Part shown: positions 1-11,277 of the stretch, piece after piece
Layout: every line of letters starts with the position of its first letter
Numbering within the stretch: the stretch's first letter is position 1
From: Guyanagaster necrorhizus
Lineage: Eukaryota > Basidiomycota > Agaricomycetes > Agaricales > Physalacriaceae
NCBI RefSeq assembly: GCF_019112545.1
Contig: NW_025064882.1
Location: 1,564,928-1,628,927, forward strand
DNA: 64,000 bases
Direction: 5' to 3'
Program-made: the position numbers and the translations under genes
The notes under the pieces: model-generated
The model's database searches: none
What the model was told of the DNA's origin: nothing
What the model saw: the letters and a program-made list of their open reading frames with translations, nothing else

Positions 1-652
1 GGCACTCCGCCCATTAAGGGCGAAAAGAGTCGTGAACTTGTTAGGCTAACGCTGGGAATCATACCCAACACCGCAAAGTACTGCTGATGGGCGCTGAGCG
101 CTGAGCTAAGCATGTTTACGTTGTCAGTCCTAAAAAGCAGAGACATTCCATGAAGAGCGAGAGCAAGAGCAATGACATGACAAAGTACTTGGACCAAGTT
201 TTGGAAAGGTTGCCATACGGCCTGTAACCTACCTACTCCATGCATGTACATTGCGAATGCTGGGAGTTGGAACAACACTGAGATACATTTTGGTTAGGGA
301 TACAAGAGACATGCTAGAAGAAAAGTAGGACAGAACCGAAAGGTTTAAATTTTCGAGCGTAAGGGTCCGATAACACAAAACTAACAGGTGTACAACAGCC
401 AACACAGCGAAGTATTTTTCCCATGAAAGGGTACACTTCTGGAAGGCAAAGGAAAAAACAAGGGCACCCATTTCCCCGATTCGTCGACATATGACACGCG
501 GCAGTACCAGCACTGCTATAGAGGTTACACTTGTTACAAGGTGCCGAAATAATGACTGTACTCCGGAAGGTCATGCTACTACTTCCTTCACTGGCAAACG
601 TCTAAATGAGATTGGTCATAAGAAAGTCGCTCTCAACTTGGCAACCGTTTAG
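1..652. other. No gene seen
   Basis: No reading frame here has fungal-like protein composition, splice pattern or a recognisable motif. The right part is presumably 3' flank of the minus-strand gene that ends at 653. Confidence 0.5.
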
Positions 653-1243
653 CTACCTTACGCCATGAATAGTCTCGGTTGACAATCGGCTGCTAAACTT
701 CGGCGGTAAAGGGTCGTCACCTAGAACTGCTTCATCATACGCATTTGACGAAGCGGAGATCACTTGAGGAATATCTTCACGTCCGAGAATGAGGGAAGAA
801 TCGTTCATCGGATGATAGGTATCCAGTGGGGGAACGTTATCGTTTCGGGCATTGGCGAATATACCAGTGACCTCTTTGCTCTCAGAGGGAAGGTCGACCT
901 GTTCTCTCAGGGCCGACACGGATGATAGAGATGACAAAGAGGACGAAAGGCTCGATCTTCCGCCGTATAACGCATAAAAAGCACCCGCTTCATCGTCTGA
1001 TTCTGATTCTGGTTCTGATAGACCGTCGCTCTGAGTACTAGAGGCAGATGAGGCAACTCTGTTGACATCAAAAGGTCAGCCGAAATGAAGAGAATAGTAG
1101 ACGGAGTTTGCAGCATACTCGTGCATGTTCTGCTCTTCGTTATCATTTATTCCTGTCTCTTCCTCCTCAATGCTAAAATAAAATGAATCAAGTATCTCAT
1201 CGACGGGGTCGGTTGGATCCTGATAAATCGTATCCGTGGTCAT
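653..1243 (-). CDS. Small acidic, serine-rich protein of unknown function
   Basis: Two exons give a protein of roughly 175 residues beginning MTTDTIYQDPTDPVDEIL. I chose the ATG at 1241-1243 because the frame upstream has only non-ATG codons. A 60-nt intron (1059-1118 on the plus strand) has donor GTATGC, branch-like CTGAC and acceptor CAG. Its length is a multiple of three, but it carries an in-frame TGA, so unspliced RNA would stop after about 50 residues. The first exon is rich in Asp/Glu. The second has a Ser/Asp/Glu stretch and then a run of Ser-Leu-Ser repeats. No domain is recognised and the protein looks largely disordered. Further 5' exons cannot be excluded. Confidence 0.5.
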
Positions 1244-2000
1244 AAGCGAAGTCTCGAATGTACCCAAGTACAGGACAGATTGGCTTCTGGTGGTGGAAAG
1301 AATGTGCGTCTAGTCGGCTGCCGCTAAAATCAAATCCCCCCACATACCCCGAAACCGCTTTACGCCAACCCTGTGATTATCAAAATGAATCTGGAAGCAG
1401 CCATAGGAACTTCTCATCTGAGTTTGGTAGGTCATGATGAACCATCATAGGCGCTTATCAACAACCTGTGATACTTGGGCCTGTTTTGGAATCAAGAGGC
1501 GCAGTGAAGGCGACAGCCTTATAAAGTTTATACAGTCGATTGTATCGGAGACACGAGTTCAAAGTGTGCCTTGCGAATCTATTCAAAAAGGACTAAAATA
1601 AACAGATCTATGACTGCACCTATAGTATTAAGAACATGATGAGTCCCAGACGCGTGATTAACCTCGCTCCGCCACTTCAGAAAAGGCTGAATGTTCATGC
1701 CACAATGTCGATGGAAGTGAGCAAATTAGGCAGGACTTCTCTGAACTTTAGTGAGTTGGTTCCTGGAATGCAACGTGAATTGAGGTTTGCGTCTACTATA
1801 GACTGAAGCGAGATTCTCACCCTACTGACCCTGCCGGTTTCCCACCATTCCCCAATTGCATGAGAATGAATCCAAGTCGGAGTGTCTCTCCACTTCTACT
1901 GTTCCTTTGTCAGTCCAAGATATTGTGCGAGTGGTTCTGATAATAGAAGAGTATGCTCTCGAGGCATTTTCGATTCTATACTGGGTTTAATCTTTATCAC
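1244..2000. other. No gene seen between two minus-strand genes
   Basis: About 750 bp without a supported exon on either strand. It probably holds the promoter of the small acidic protein gene and the 3' flank of the F-box gene. Confidence 0.45.
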
Positions 2001-3370
2001 CTAGATAGCCTAAATATAAGTCGCGGAAGCTCTTCAAGCAGAAGAGAAAGGACGTCCTATCGTAAGATTTAACATCACCGTGCCGGAGAAAGGAAACATG
2101 TCCTTACCAGCTGCTCAAAACTGATTCCATCACACGGCAGATAAAGCTCTCGCAGCGCATCAAAAGAACGAAACCTTACAGGGGAACGACCGCCATCATT
2201 TCCAGCTCTTGGAAATGCGGCCTCAAAGTCCTCTCTCCTATCCCATGGCCTAGATGTGCCAATGTAGAGTCGCTGGAGGAGAGACGACGCGATTCCTGCT
2301 GAAGCAAGTAGTTTGCCGAACAGTTCCGGTTCATACTTAAGGTTCAAACCGAGCTCCGTGAGGTTGTGTAATGCATTGGTCTAATTCCGATTCAGCTTCA
2401 AGTTCTGCGTCATTATTGTGCAAGAAGGAAACGCACTTCGAAAAAATAAACGATATTCTCTAAATCATTCTAAATACCGGTTCGTATATGTTCGAGATGT
2501 CCATCTGGTCCCCCCAAAGATGTTTTCATCTAGTACAACACTGTCAATATCAGTAGAGCTGTGCAACATCAACCGGGTGAGATGTTGTGCGTGTTCCAAT
2601 TCCATCAGTCCCTTCACATCTAGAATACGACTTTTGATCCCTATCTCAGAGCCATTAGACGAGGTAGAAATGTAAAAATGCAAATTCACTTACCTCCCCA
2701 CTTGCCTCCTCCCTTTCTTTCGTCCACATACCAAGCCCTTCCGTCTCCGGCTTCCATTTCCAAGACTTCTAGTCGAGGAATACTGTACCATATCCTGGCC
2801 ATTCGTCAACCGCAGTACTTGAGGCCGAGATGACGAAATTGTGGTGCAATGACAGGGAAGGCATTGTCCTCTTCTTCGTCATAACTGAAATTGCCAAAGT
2901 CAACATCATCGGCATAGCAGTCTTTTACAGTAAGACTGAGGAGCGATGGAAGTAATATGAGTACTCGTCTAATGAAGTAGCCTGGCTGGCCACATGACGG
3001 CATTTCGTGGGATTCACAACAATCGATTGACGCGCGGGTAACATTGGTAAATTTTGGAAGGCCTTCTTCCAGTGCCTTGAATATCCCAAGTGAATAATCA
3101 AAATGTCCTTTTAGCCTTATGTTCAAAGCCCGAGTGCTGAATACGCGCCGAGGATCTGCACATAAAGCCCTGATACTAGCAGATTGCGCATTGTCCTCAG
3201 GTCCTAGAGGCATATCACACACGATGAAAATGTGTCGCCATAAGAGAGGGTGCATGATGGCCAACAGGGTATGGCTACCAGCCAGAGAGGCACTGAGCAA
3301 GGAGGCATTGTCGTGGACCTCATTAGAGAGAGGATTTCTTGAGGGAGATCCAATAATTAAACCGTGAGCC
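2001..3370 (-). pseudogene. Decayed F-box / leucine-rich-repeat protein gene
   Basis: The minus strand encodes an F-box-like start (LDLPQEILSL), then NEVHDNASLL and a long stretch with LLAIMHPLLWRHIFI. LRR-like segments follow, including LTELGLNLKYEPELFGKLL and FRSFDALRELYLP. Such proteins usually recruit SCF ubiquitin-ligase substrates and are highly expanded in Agaricomycetes. The break is at the front: LDLPQEILSL and NEVHDN lie in different frames with no room for an intron. Upstream of LDLP there is a TAA at codon -2 and no ATG. Downstream introns (near 2790, 2690 and 2070) still have usable GT/AG sites. The gene therefore looks recently inactivated. An undetected short 5' exon or a sequencing error is the alternative. 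The stop at 2001-2003 is inferred from the last splice. Confidence 0.55.
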
Positions 3371-3564
3371 GTGCACAGATAGCGAGAAATTTTGAAGTTT
3401 TTATGGACGATATATGCGATGATCCGGAGAGCAAATTCGACACCAGGTGATACTAAGCTGACTAACGCACGGGAAATATTCGGACTATCGGTATGGCCGG
3501 ATGAATTATACTTGATTCTTTGAGTAAGAGGGAGTATACCTCGACGAGATATATCATTACATTT

Positions 3565-5352
3565 TCAAAGCATATCCTCTACTATCCTCAACATCGTCCT
3601 TGTACCAGGTCGAACAGTTCTCTGATAACCGTTCCACTCATGTGCATGACTGCGAATTGACCTTACTTCGTCAGCCAACCGGCGCCTTAACGACATCGTT
3701 GAATCAGCAACATCATGGCCGCTTAACGGCTGCAATAACATCAAGAATGATAACTCTGTGTCAATGTGAGCCGAGCGCGCATTCAGGTTTGTTGATCCAA
3801 AGAGGGTAAGTATCGGATCCGTCCCGGCTGTGGGTGAAAGCCAAAGTCCTAGTTTGTCTTTATTTAGGTCATTTCGTAACGACAACGGATTTCACCAACC
3901 TTTCGCGTGATACGTCCAGCCCTCTTTTTCCCACTCGTTCAATTGAATGCCTGTGCCAGTGACTTTACGCCAAGATCTTCCTGCACGATCTACAGCTTGG
4001 ATAAACCGTCGTTCCAGAAGGGTATATCCTTCAGGAATACGACTAGAGATGCCTTTCGATCCATAAAACCCATTGGCCTAGACAGTTGAATGAATCGACA
4101 ACTTCAAGATAGAAATTAGCAAAGCAAACCTTAGGGCTGGCTGCAAGAACACGGACGTCCATACCCGGTGAAGCAAGCAAGAGATTCTGATAGGGCTGGT
4201 ATAAATTGAAATATCCGCTAGTAAGGTCCATGAATGGACGTTGAGCCTGCGGGATACTTCGAAGATGATTGAACAAGAGTTCTATAGTAGTCTCTTCCTC
4301 TCGTATGCCGAATTGGCCACCTTGAACTATTGGGAACAGGGCAACATCACTGGAAGACGAGTTAAAGGATGATGACTGGCGATGACTTTCCTGGAAGGTA
4401 GATAACGCCTTCTGCAATTTCTCATTGAAGTTGTGCGGATGCGTATCAGGATCCAGCCAACGCACGACGTAATCCTCTTGTCGATATGAATAAGGTGTGC
4501 TATCCGAGGGATCCGTATCTTCAGCTGGGGACAGCACATACGCACACGTTGACACAACTTTCAAAAATTGGAAGCAGTAATTAGCTAGTTGCTTCTGCTT
4601 AGAAAAATAGATGTAGCGGTCTTGACGGTTGGTAAAATATGATCCGTTGAGATTCGCACTGAAATTTTGTCAACTATATACATTTCCGGAGGTGGCGTAC
4701 TCACCCGCTGATTAAAACGTCATCGTCGGCGCCATATATTTTGGCGTGCCACGTTCCCCAGCCCTCATTAAACCGTGGAGGCATCACCTTCGCCAGCACT
4801 CCACGAAGACTTGGGCTTCGGAAGAGGTGCACACGGACACGGTGCGGAAAAGCACGCAAGAGAGGGAGAAGCAATCTTGTTGTAGATGCATATCCAGGAC
4901 GTGTTGAACGATTTAAGTCTAGCTGTAAATGCAACTGAAGGGCCGGTTTTCCTTGTAGAGCTGAAGAGAGCGAGGCAATCTGAGTATTTAGTCAACATAA
5001 CTAAGCGATAATAGCTAATAACGTACCAATTCTTTTTCACCAGAGCCTATGTAGAGCGAAGACAGAAATATTCGATTTTGAGCGTGTTGAATCGTGTCCT
5101 GGATGATGTTAAGCATGGTCCTTGTAAAGGAAGCTTCAACATAGTACGTACGAGAACCAACGCGTAAAACTCGCTCGGTTGCGAGAGGATTTGTATTCCG
5201 TTGGCGGGGATGGAGAAAGTCGGTTGCCTCTGCGCGAGGTCCGTGCCAAAATTGTGAATGGCGGCATCAAATGCAGCAGTAGACGCAGAGCGAGCAAAGG
5301 GGAACCTCACTAGAGGTAGACGAGTGACAGATACCCGTTGAAAAGCAATCAT
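3565..5352 (-). CDS. PGS1: CDP-diacylglycerol--glycerol-3-phosphate 3-phosphatidyltransferase, mitochondrial
   Basis: This is phosphatidylglycerophosphate synthase of the phospholipase D superfamily, the committed step of cardiolipin synthesis on the mitochondrial inner membrane. The start at 5350-5352 gives MIAFQRVSVTRLPLVRFPFA, a basic, hydroxylated presequence fitting mitochondrial import. Exons then give RIFLSSLYIGSGEKEL, the first HKD-type site GWGTWHAKIYGADDDVLISG followed by ANLNGSYF, then ANGFYGSKGISSRIPEGYTL, the second site GWTYHAKG and its partner FGSTNLNARSAHIDTELSF. All joins use GT-AG introns and the frame stays open, so the gene looks intact. Its start lies only about 67 bp from the first recognisable part of a plus-strand retroelement remnant, which therefore occupies its promoter side. 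The minus-strand F-box remnant lies downstream. Confidence 0.93.
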
Positions 5353-5418
5353 GGCGTGGTCGAGACAAATCTTCTGAATTTTCGTTTTTCGCTTTTTTGA
5401 GGCTTGCGAGTCTAACAG

Positions 5419-7600
5419 ATGTACACAGCTCAACGGACCGGACTCCGTCGTCTCCTTTACCAGCAGTTTGAGGAACCACTGGCTATCAGATATTCTTCTT
5501 CAACATGGCAACGGCATTCGAATCTCAACGATCCAATCTCTCCATGGTCAACCTCACATTCCCGACGACCGACTCACTGTCCCCACTGTGATGGTAGAAG
5601 CTATGGATGATTCCGCCCTCATTACTACCTCTATGCCCACCTGCCTCTCAATCACAATGTCTGAGACGTTCCAGAGTGCTTATGGAGGGAAAACTAACTG
5701 GTCAAAATCTGCCACCTTTCTTCGCAATGTAAAAAACCCACTCGCTCATCTTCAAGTCATGTCCGTAGATCTCATATAGCCTCAGATCCGACTGCAGCAT
5801 GATCTCACTGTATCAACTGCCCACATCGAGTTCCTCCGCGTCTCTATCAGTGACCCTAAAGCTCAATTCGGCAACCTGACAACACTGGTATTTTCTTTCA
5901 CCTTTCCTACATTACAAAATATTTGTCTTCCTTTGCCGGCCCTCTGACATGTGCTTTCTCAATGTTTGATTTCAAAAATACGACCTTGTCTTGCCTTTCA
6001 GCCTGTTACTGATGCAGATGTTCTGCGTCTCGATCATATAGTGGCTGCAAAAGTGCATGAATACTTCTCGTTCTCCTTCCCTTTCAATTCTCTCTCTTCC
6101 TCTATCTCACTTTGGCTTTGATTTCCCTTCCATCTCCCGTCTAAATCGTGCTGCGGCCGTTAACGGCCTTCTTCGTGATATTAACCATCATCTGGGAACT
6201 TTTCAGAACATGGCCGGCAGATTGGACATGTCAATTGAACCACTACACCTTTCCTTTCGACACATCTCTCAAAAGATCCTTTATGCGTCAGAGCAATAAT
6301 CTGCCTTTCCAACAGCATCTCGCACATGACACTCTGTATCGAACGGGTTCCTCTATCCGCAACACAGACCTTTCTTTCCTTTTCCACGGCGATGTTGCCC
6401 TACATCACCTTAATCGTTCCTTATCCTCTCATCTCGCTTTACACCCACAGGCAATAACAAACCTTGCCAATGCCGGCCTCACACATCTGAATGACATTGC
6501 ATTTTTCTCCTCAGACAGTGATAATCACACGACTCTACGACTCCAACCTCACTCAAACGTCTCCTTCCAAAATGCAACTACTCGTGCTCAAGAACGATGG
6601 CCTCAAATCTCTCTATGGATCCGGAATATAACGTTGAAGGATCTCGTTGATGGATTCATGGCAATGGGTGACATCAATAATTGTGTGGGGACAAGATGGA
6701 CAGATGTCGAGAATCGGACCTGCGTGCAGAGTGCTGACACGCACAACAACCTCCGTCGTGCGGCTGCGGGTGAGTACTCTGTACCGTTATGGTTTCTTGT
6801 GTTGCCTCCACTTTTACGAATGCAAAATGCCCATAACCTTATCAATGCCTACCACGCCGTCTCCATTCATCCACCACTTCCCTCATACATTCCTCCCGGC
6901 CTCTTTGACTCTGATGCATCTATAATTCTACCTGTGTCTGCCTTCAGAACTCCTCGTTCCGTTACATTTTCTTCTATTTCACGCCAATCCGCACTAGCCC
7001 TCAACTTGATTTCTTCCAAACTTCTGCTTGAGTCCACCATGGCGAAGCATATGGACTGATAGCGTTAACAATACATCAATACAACCTACCACCTCCCCCT
7101 CTAAATTTCCCTTCTTTCCCAACTCTGTACACTGACCACCTTAACTCAACCCATATCATTTCATCCGCCTTTCATGTCCCTCAACTGCCCCACCAGTGGT
7201 CCTCCCTTCCTGGTCGTTCACTTTATCGCTGGCTCCTCTATCTCCTACAGCACTCTCCTCCTCCCCGCCATCCTCCTACCATTGTACACACTCCTGCTCA
7301 TACAAATTCTTCATCAAGGCCTTCTCAACTCAACGCATCAACAGACTTCATTGCTTCCCGTTCTCAAACCACACAAAGCCTACCACCTCCCGCGCCCTTA
7401 CCTACCCTTTTTATGGACCCATACATACTGTATTCTCCAAAAGATGGCTACATCGAAACAAAGATCTCTTCCTATATCCTGTCCGTACTAATCTCCGTTT
7501 AATCTCCGTTTCATACTCTCACCCAGACTTCCGTCCTGCCTTGACGATGCTGGTGCCATTATATGACCAACACGGCCCTCCTGAACACTCTTACTAATTT
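5419..7600 (+). mobile_element. Degraded, 5'-truncated non-LTR retroelement (RT palm end to RNase H-like part)
   Basis: Reading across frame breaks recovers a retroelement C-terminal half. First comes MVEAMDDSALITTSM, whose AMDD fits the reverse-transcriptase YxDD site, then AYGGKTNWSKS and HIEFLRVSISDPKAQF. Next come SFPFNS, LSHFGFDFPSISRLN and GLLRDINHHLGTFQNMA, then a longer open stretch (6148-7059) with DVALHHLNRSLSSHLALHP and NLANAGLTHLNDIAFF. Finally WSSLPGRSLYRWLL, TPAHTNSSS and LNASTDFIASRSQTT resemble the end of an RNase H-like domain. Many frameshifts and stops show the copy is dead. Sequence upstream of the DD motif is missing. No poly-A tail or target-site duplication was found. 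Family assignment rests on remembered Agaricomycete LINE-like proteins. Confidence 0.65.
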
Positions 7601-7717
7601 CACCTATTACTTACGAGCTACCGGGGTAGACTAGTTTACACTTATTTACCCGAGCTGTCCTAGCAAAGATGGCCAATTCATACTGTCTTACTGTCGTATT
7701 TACGTAGCCAATACCTA

Positions 7718-8738
7718 CTACCGCAAAATTTTCTTAGTCTCATCTACAAACCGGAGGAGAGTGTCTACGTCGCCGCCATCTCCTCTCTTCTCCGTAATAT
7801 GTGCATCCGCTACTCTTTCGAAAAGTTTCGCGATCCCCTTAAATGTCTTGCTCGTTTCACCGCCTACAAAATCCGAAACCTCCTCCATCTCGAACACCAT
7901 CCGATATGCCTTGGGCATTATCTGGGGAATCAGACGGACGATAATGTCAAGAAAGGCGGGCTGAGATATGCTCAGAGCATGCAAAAGGCCTTGTGCGGTA
8001 GTCGGCGAGCTTGCTTGCGCGGCTATACTTCAATTAGTGCTCTGTGCCTGCTGCATTGGTGTCGGATCTCACCGAGAATGGACGTCGCACATATTCCAAT
8101 AGTTCCTTTGACAATAGCCTTGTGGAAGAGATGTGACCCAGGATATAATACAGTCCACAAGATGAGTCACTCACTGCATGCGACATTTTTAAAGCACTGG
8201 CATCACCAATACTTGCGCCCTCGCCTTTCAGAGGGATGATGTACAATCCAAAATTTGTCGAAACCTCCGTGAACACATCCAACACAGACAAATCATCTGG
8301 ATGCGCAGAAACGTAAATCCCAGGATTGTTGGTGTCGGAAGGGGGGAAACCAATAATGACGCCATCGAGGAACCTAATCTTCGTTCCAGTGAAGAGCTGT
8401 GCCATTTCCTTGATGGTATCCGGATTGACCGCATTACAGTCAGTGAAGATAATATCCTTGCAAGCCACCTCCGCCAACTCTTTGTACGCACTGACTATCT
8501 GCTCTGCGACGTGTCTCGCTTCCTTTGGTGGAACAACGCTGTATATGATTGTGCACTTGGCGATGATTTCAGAGTACGAGGCATGAACCATCCCAGACGC
8601 CTTTGCACGTTCGACTGCTGCTTCTGATCTGCCATCAAGGTTGGTCATGATAGATCCCGCTCCAGAGCTGAAAAGCCGAAGGGCCATTGCGGATCCCATG
8701 GCCCCGGGGCCTAGCAAGGCGATAGTGTGTGAAGACAT
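7718..8738 (-). CDS. 6-phosphogluconate dehydrogenase-like NAD(P)-binding oxidoreductase (DUF1932 C-terminus)
   Basis: The start at 8736-8738 gives MSSHTIALLGPGAMGSAMAL, a Rossmann dinucleotide-binding GxGxxG turn. It continues with SVVPPKEARHVAEQI and FLDGVIIGFPPS, typical of beta-hydroxyacid dehydrogenases. Splicing two introns (after KMSHA and after ICATSIL) restores AIVKGTIGICATSI and AAAQASSPTTAQGLLHALS. The C-terminal helical part (AFLDIIVRLIPQIMPKAYRM) matches the DUF1932 domain that replaces the usual 6PGDH C-terminal domain. The family catalyses NAD(P)-dependent oxidation or reduction of small hydroxyacids. The substrate cannot be read from sequence. The gene is complete, ends at 7718, and lies head-to-tail 241 bp after the MRS6 stop. 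Confidence 0.85.
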
Positions 8739-8979
8739 GGATGTCAGTAATGTTCTCCGACGCAAGATAAGTACTCGTCAGCTTCGGCTGATTCAGAAAG
8801 AGCGGAATAACCTCCGCCGCCATACATGTATCTCGGAATACATCTGGAATTGAAAAAATCTCGTTACCACGGAATCGTCGAAGATCAATGTGACAGTTCC
8901 TTGGAGTTCTGAACCACATGAAAAAGTCACGAAAATGATTTGTCAATCTACGCGAGTCAAAACTTGGATACCCCAACAC

Positions 8980-10609
8980 TCAAAAAAATTCCTCTTCTGC
9001 ACCAGCCTCTTCCAACGGCGGCCAAAACTGCGCACATTCTTCATCTGGTAGAAGTGCCTTATTTGCCTTCCGGAAAACGGCTTCTGCATATTCCACGGCA
9101 AGATCCGGAGAGTCGGGGAGCGGGACGATTGGAAGCTGCGGGGACACCAAACAAGTTCCGGAATCAGATTCGGACTCTGAGCGACGAGTAGATAACGGAT
9201 TCTGGAGGTAGAAAGTGGTAAATAGTGGCACCGGAGGAGTAGGGGACCGGGACGTCTTGAGAGCAGCGGTCAGATACGGCGTGAGGATGATTTCTGGCGA
9301 TGATGAATGCATTTCTGAGGGAAGGACGGGCATAGATAGATAGAGGATCCACCTGTCTTTGGGGGTAGACAGGGTCCCTTCACCAACGACAAGTGCTGTT
9401 GCGGACGTTGAAGATGCTGTAAGAGAGTTCGGTGGAAAAACGAGTATCCCTGTGTCAAGAAGGGGTTCCAAGGTTTGAGCATCAGTGACTTCGTCCGTTG
9501 ATCGAGCTTTGGTGCCGAATGACAGCGGTTGGTCGATAATGGCTACGCATCGTGCCATACCGTGGCCAAAAGTTGGCACCGGTGAAGAAACTGCAACGTA
9601 TCTCTGATGCAAAGCAAGATTTGATGGAAGGTGAGTTGCAGCCGAAATCAGGACGCGGCAAGTGAGCGGCTCAGGAAAATCTTCAAGCGTAATAGTATAT
9701 CGGGAATCGGAGTGGGTAATGGAAAACGTGGCGCGGCCAAGAATGTAGACGCCTCCGGCTACCGCAGCTGTCCGACAAAAGCCTTGTGCGATTTCACCTG
9801 AGCTGCCATAGTGACCTACGAGAAAAGGTGAGGACCCATAGCGTCCGGTTGAACGAAGGTAGTGGCGGAGTCGTTGTAATGTGCGTAGAGTGGAATCTGT
9901 AACCCAAGATCATATAGAAGAAATAGCTTGATATGTATTAGGACATACCATGGACAGTGAAACAGAAAGCCAATGCATAGACAATTGCTGCTATTGTCTC
10001 GTCATTGAGCATGAATGCCGTCTTCAGAAATTCGCCAAACGCCATCTCCTCCCTTCCCTCGAGCTCAGGCTTTCCCTCAAACTCTCCAGAGGCAAACATG
10101 AGGAATCGCATCAGGCGCCGTTTATCCACTAGAGTGATATCCTTGCTCTTGAACACGTCCTCTTTGCTGCCTGGCACGCCTTTCACGGCTCCCGAAGAAG
10201 CATCGTATATACCCACGCGCTCAACAAGCTGAAACCCTCCATATCTTGATACTCCGGACGCTATGAGGGCAGATATGAGGGCCCCGACCGACGGGATCAC
10301 AAACGGCAAGAGAGAGATGGAATATTGGCGTGCATGAGGCAATTTAGTGTATGTGCCGGAGAACGCAGAGAATGATTCGTGATCTTCATGAATCCATTCG
10401 ATGAACTCTTCCAGTGAGAGGCTGGCCTCGTCAGCACCGTAATAAGCATTATCGTCGATATGCGCAACTTTAAAACCAGCTTTAGAAAGCGCACTGGGAA
10501 ATAAGAAGAAAAGAAGAAGGATAGGTGGAATTCAGGCTCACGCAGCTGTAATGGATTCCACGAGACCAGTTCCAAGGATGACTATGTCGAATGCGCCTTC
10601 GTCAGTCAT
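8980..10609 (-). CDS. MRS6: Rab escort protein (Rab geranylgeranyltransferase component A)
   Basis: The start at 10607-10609 gives MTDEGAFDIVILGTGLVES, the GDI/REP-family N-terminal FAD-fold motif. It continues KAGFKVAHIDDNAYYGADEA and FIEWIHEDHESFSAF, then YGGFQLVERVGIYDA and SKDITLVDKRRLMRFLMFA. The last is characteristic of Rab escort proteins rather than Rab GDI. Next comes EFLKTAFMLNDETIAAIVYA. The C-terminal exon contains YVAVSSPVPTFGHGMARCVA and ends in an acidic tail (EEAGAEEEFF). Rab escort protein presents newly made Rab GTPases to geranylgeranyltransferase II and delivers them to membranes. The gene looks complete with short introns. Confidence 0.9.
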
Positions 10610-11277
10610 GGAGGAAGAGGACTAAGTCAGATCGCTAAGGTTAGGGTCACGGTCGAATTCGCACAAATACTGTACTGGAACTTAAGATATTTACCGATGT
10701 CCAGCACATGAAGGACATTGGTTGGTTGTGATACTTACACCTTAGAAAGAGTAGAAATTCCTTATCAGAGTACCCACTGCCAACTCGTAGTGAAAGGAAA
10801 GAGGTGGTAGGCCGAATTTCGGCACGTCATCAGCCGATAGCAGTATGAACTTCATAATTATGGAGCCTTCGTTTTCACCGATTTATATTGTAGCCAATTT
10901 CTTTGTTCGAAATCTGAACGTGACTAACAATCACAGTACTAGTATCTAGGAGCCAGGACCAGGACCAGGACCAGGACCTTCAAGCATTGACCGTTGTGGC
11001 GCAGGAATATCAACTCAACTTATCTAGGCTAAATCTCGGCTCTGACTTCAGGTTCTGTTGGAATTGTCGCTTCAAAAACTTGAAATGCTTGTTGTACCTT
11101 TGCCCTTCTATGTTTTACATTCAAGACTTAGGCCATAGGCTCAAAATATTAATATTGATTGACGTCTTCAATAACCATGCAACCCTGACCATCCATAATC
11201 ACACGGCGCTTTTTTCCAATCACCGGCCTTGTTGACGTACACGTCTTGGCCCGATTTACTTGCACTCTAACCTCGCT
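10610..11277. other. Divergent intergenic region between MRS6 and a P450 gene
   Basis: This 668-bp region lies between two divergent start codons. It contains a short tandem hexamer array at 10951-10978. No exon is supported, so it should hold the promoters of both genes. Confidence 0.6.
10951..10978. repeat. Short tandem hexamer (AGGACC-type) repeat
   Basis: About four copies of the six-base unit CCAGGA in direct tandem, in the region between MRS6 and the P450 gene. It is a simple microsatellite, likely variable in length between strains. Confidence 0.85.

Noticed and set aside
8635..8979. 114-codon minus-strand frame between MRS6 and the oxidoreductase gene
   Set aside because: It overlaps the start of the oxidoreductase gene in another frame and has no motif of its own.
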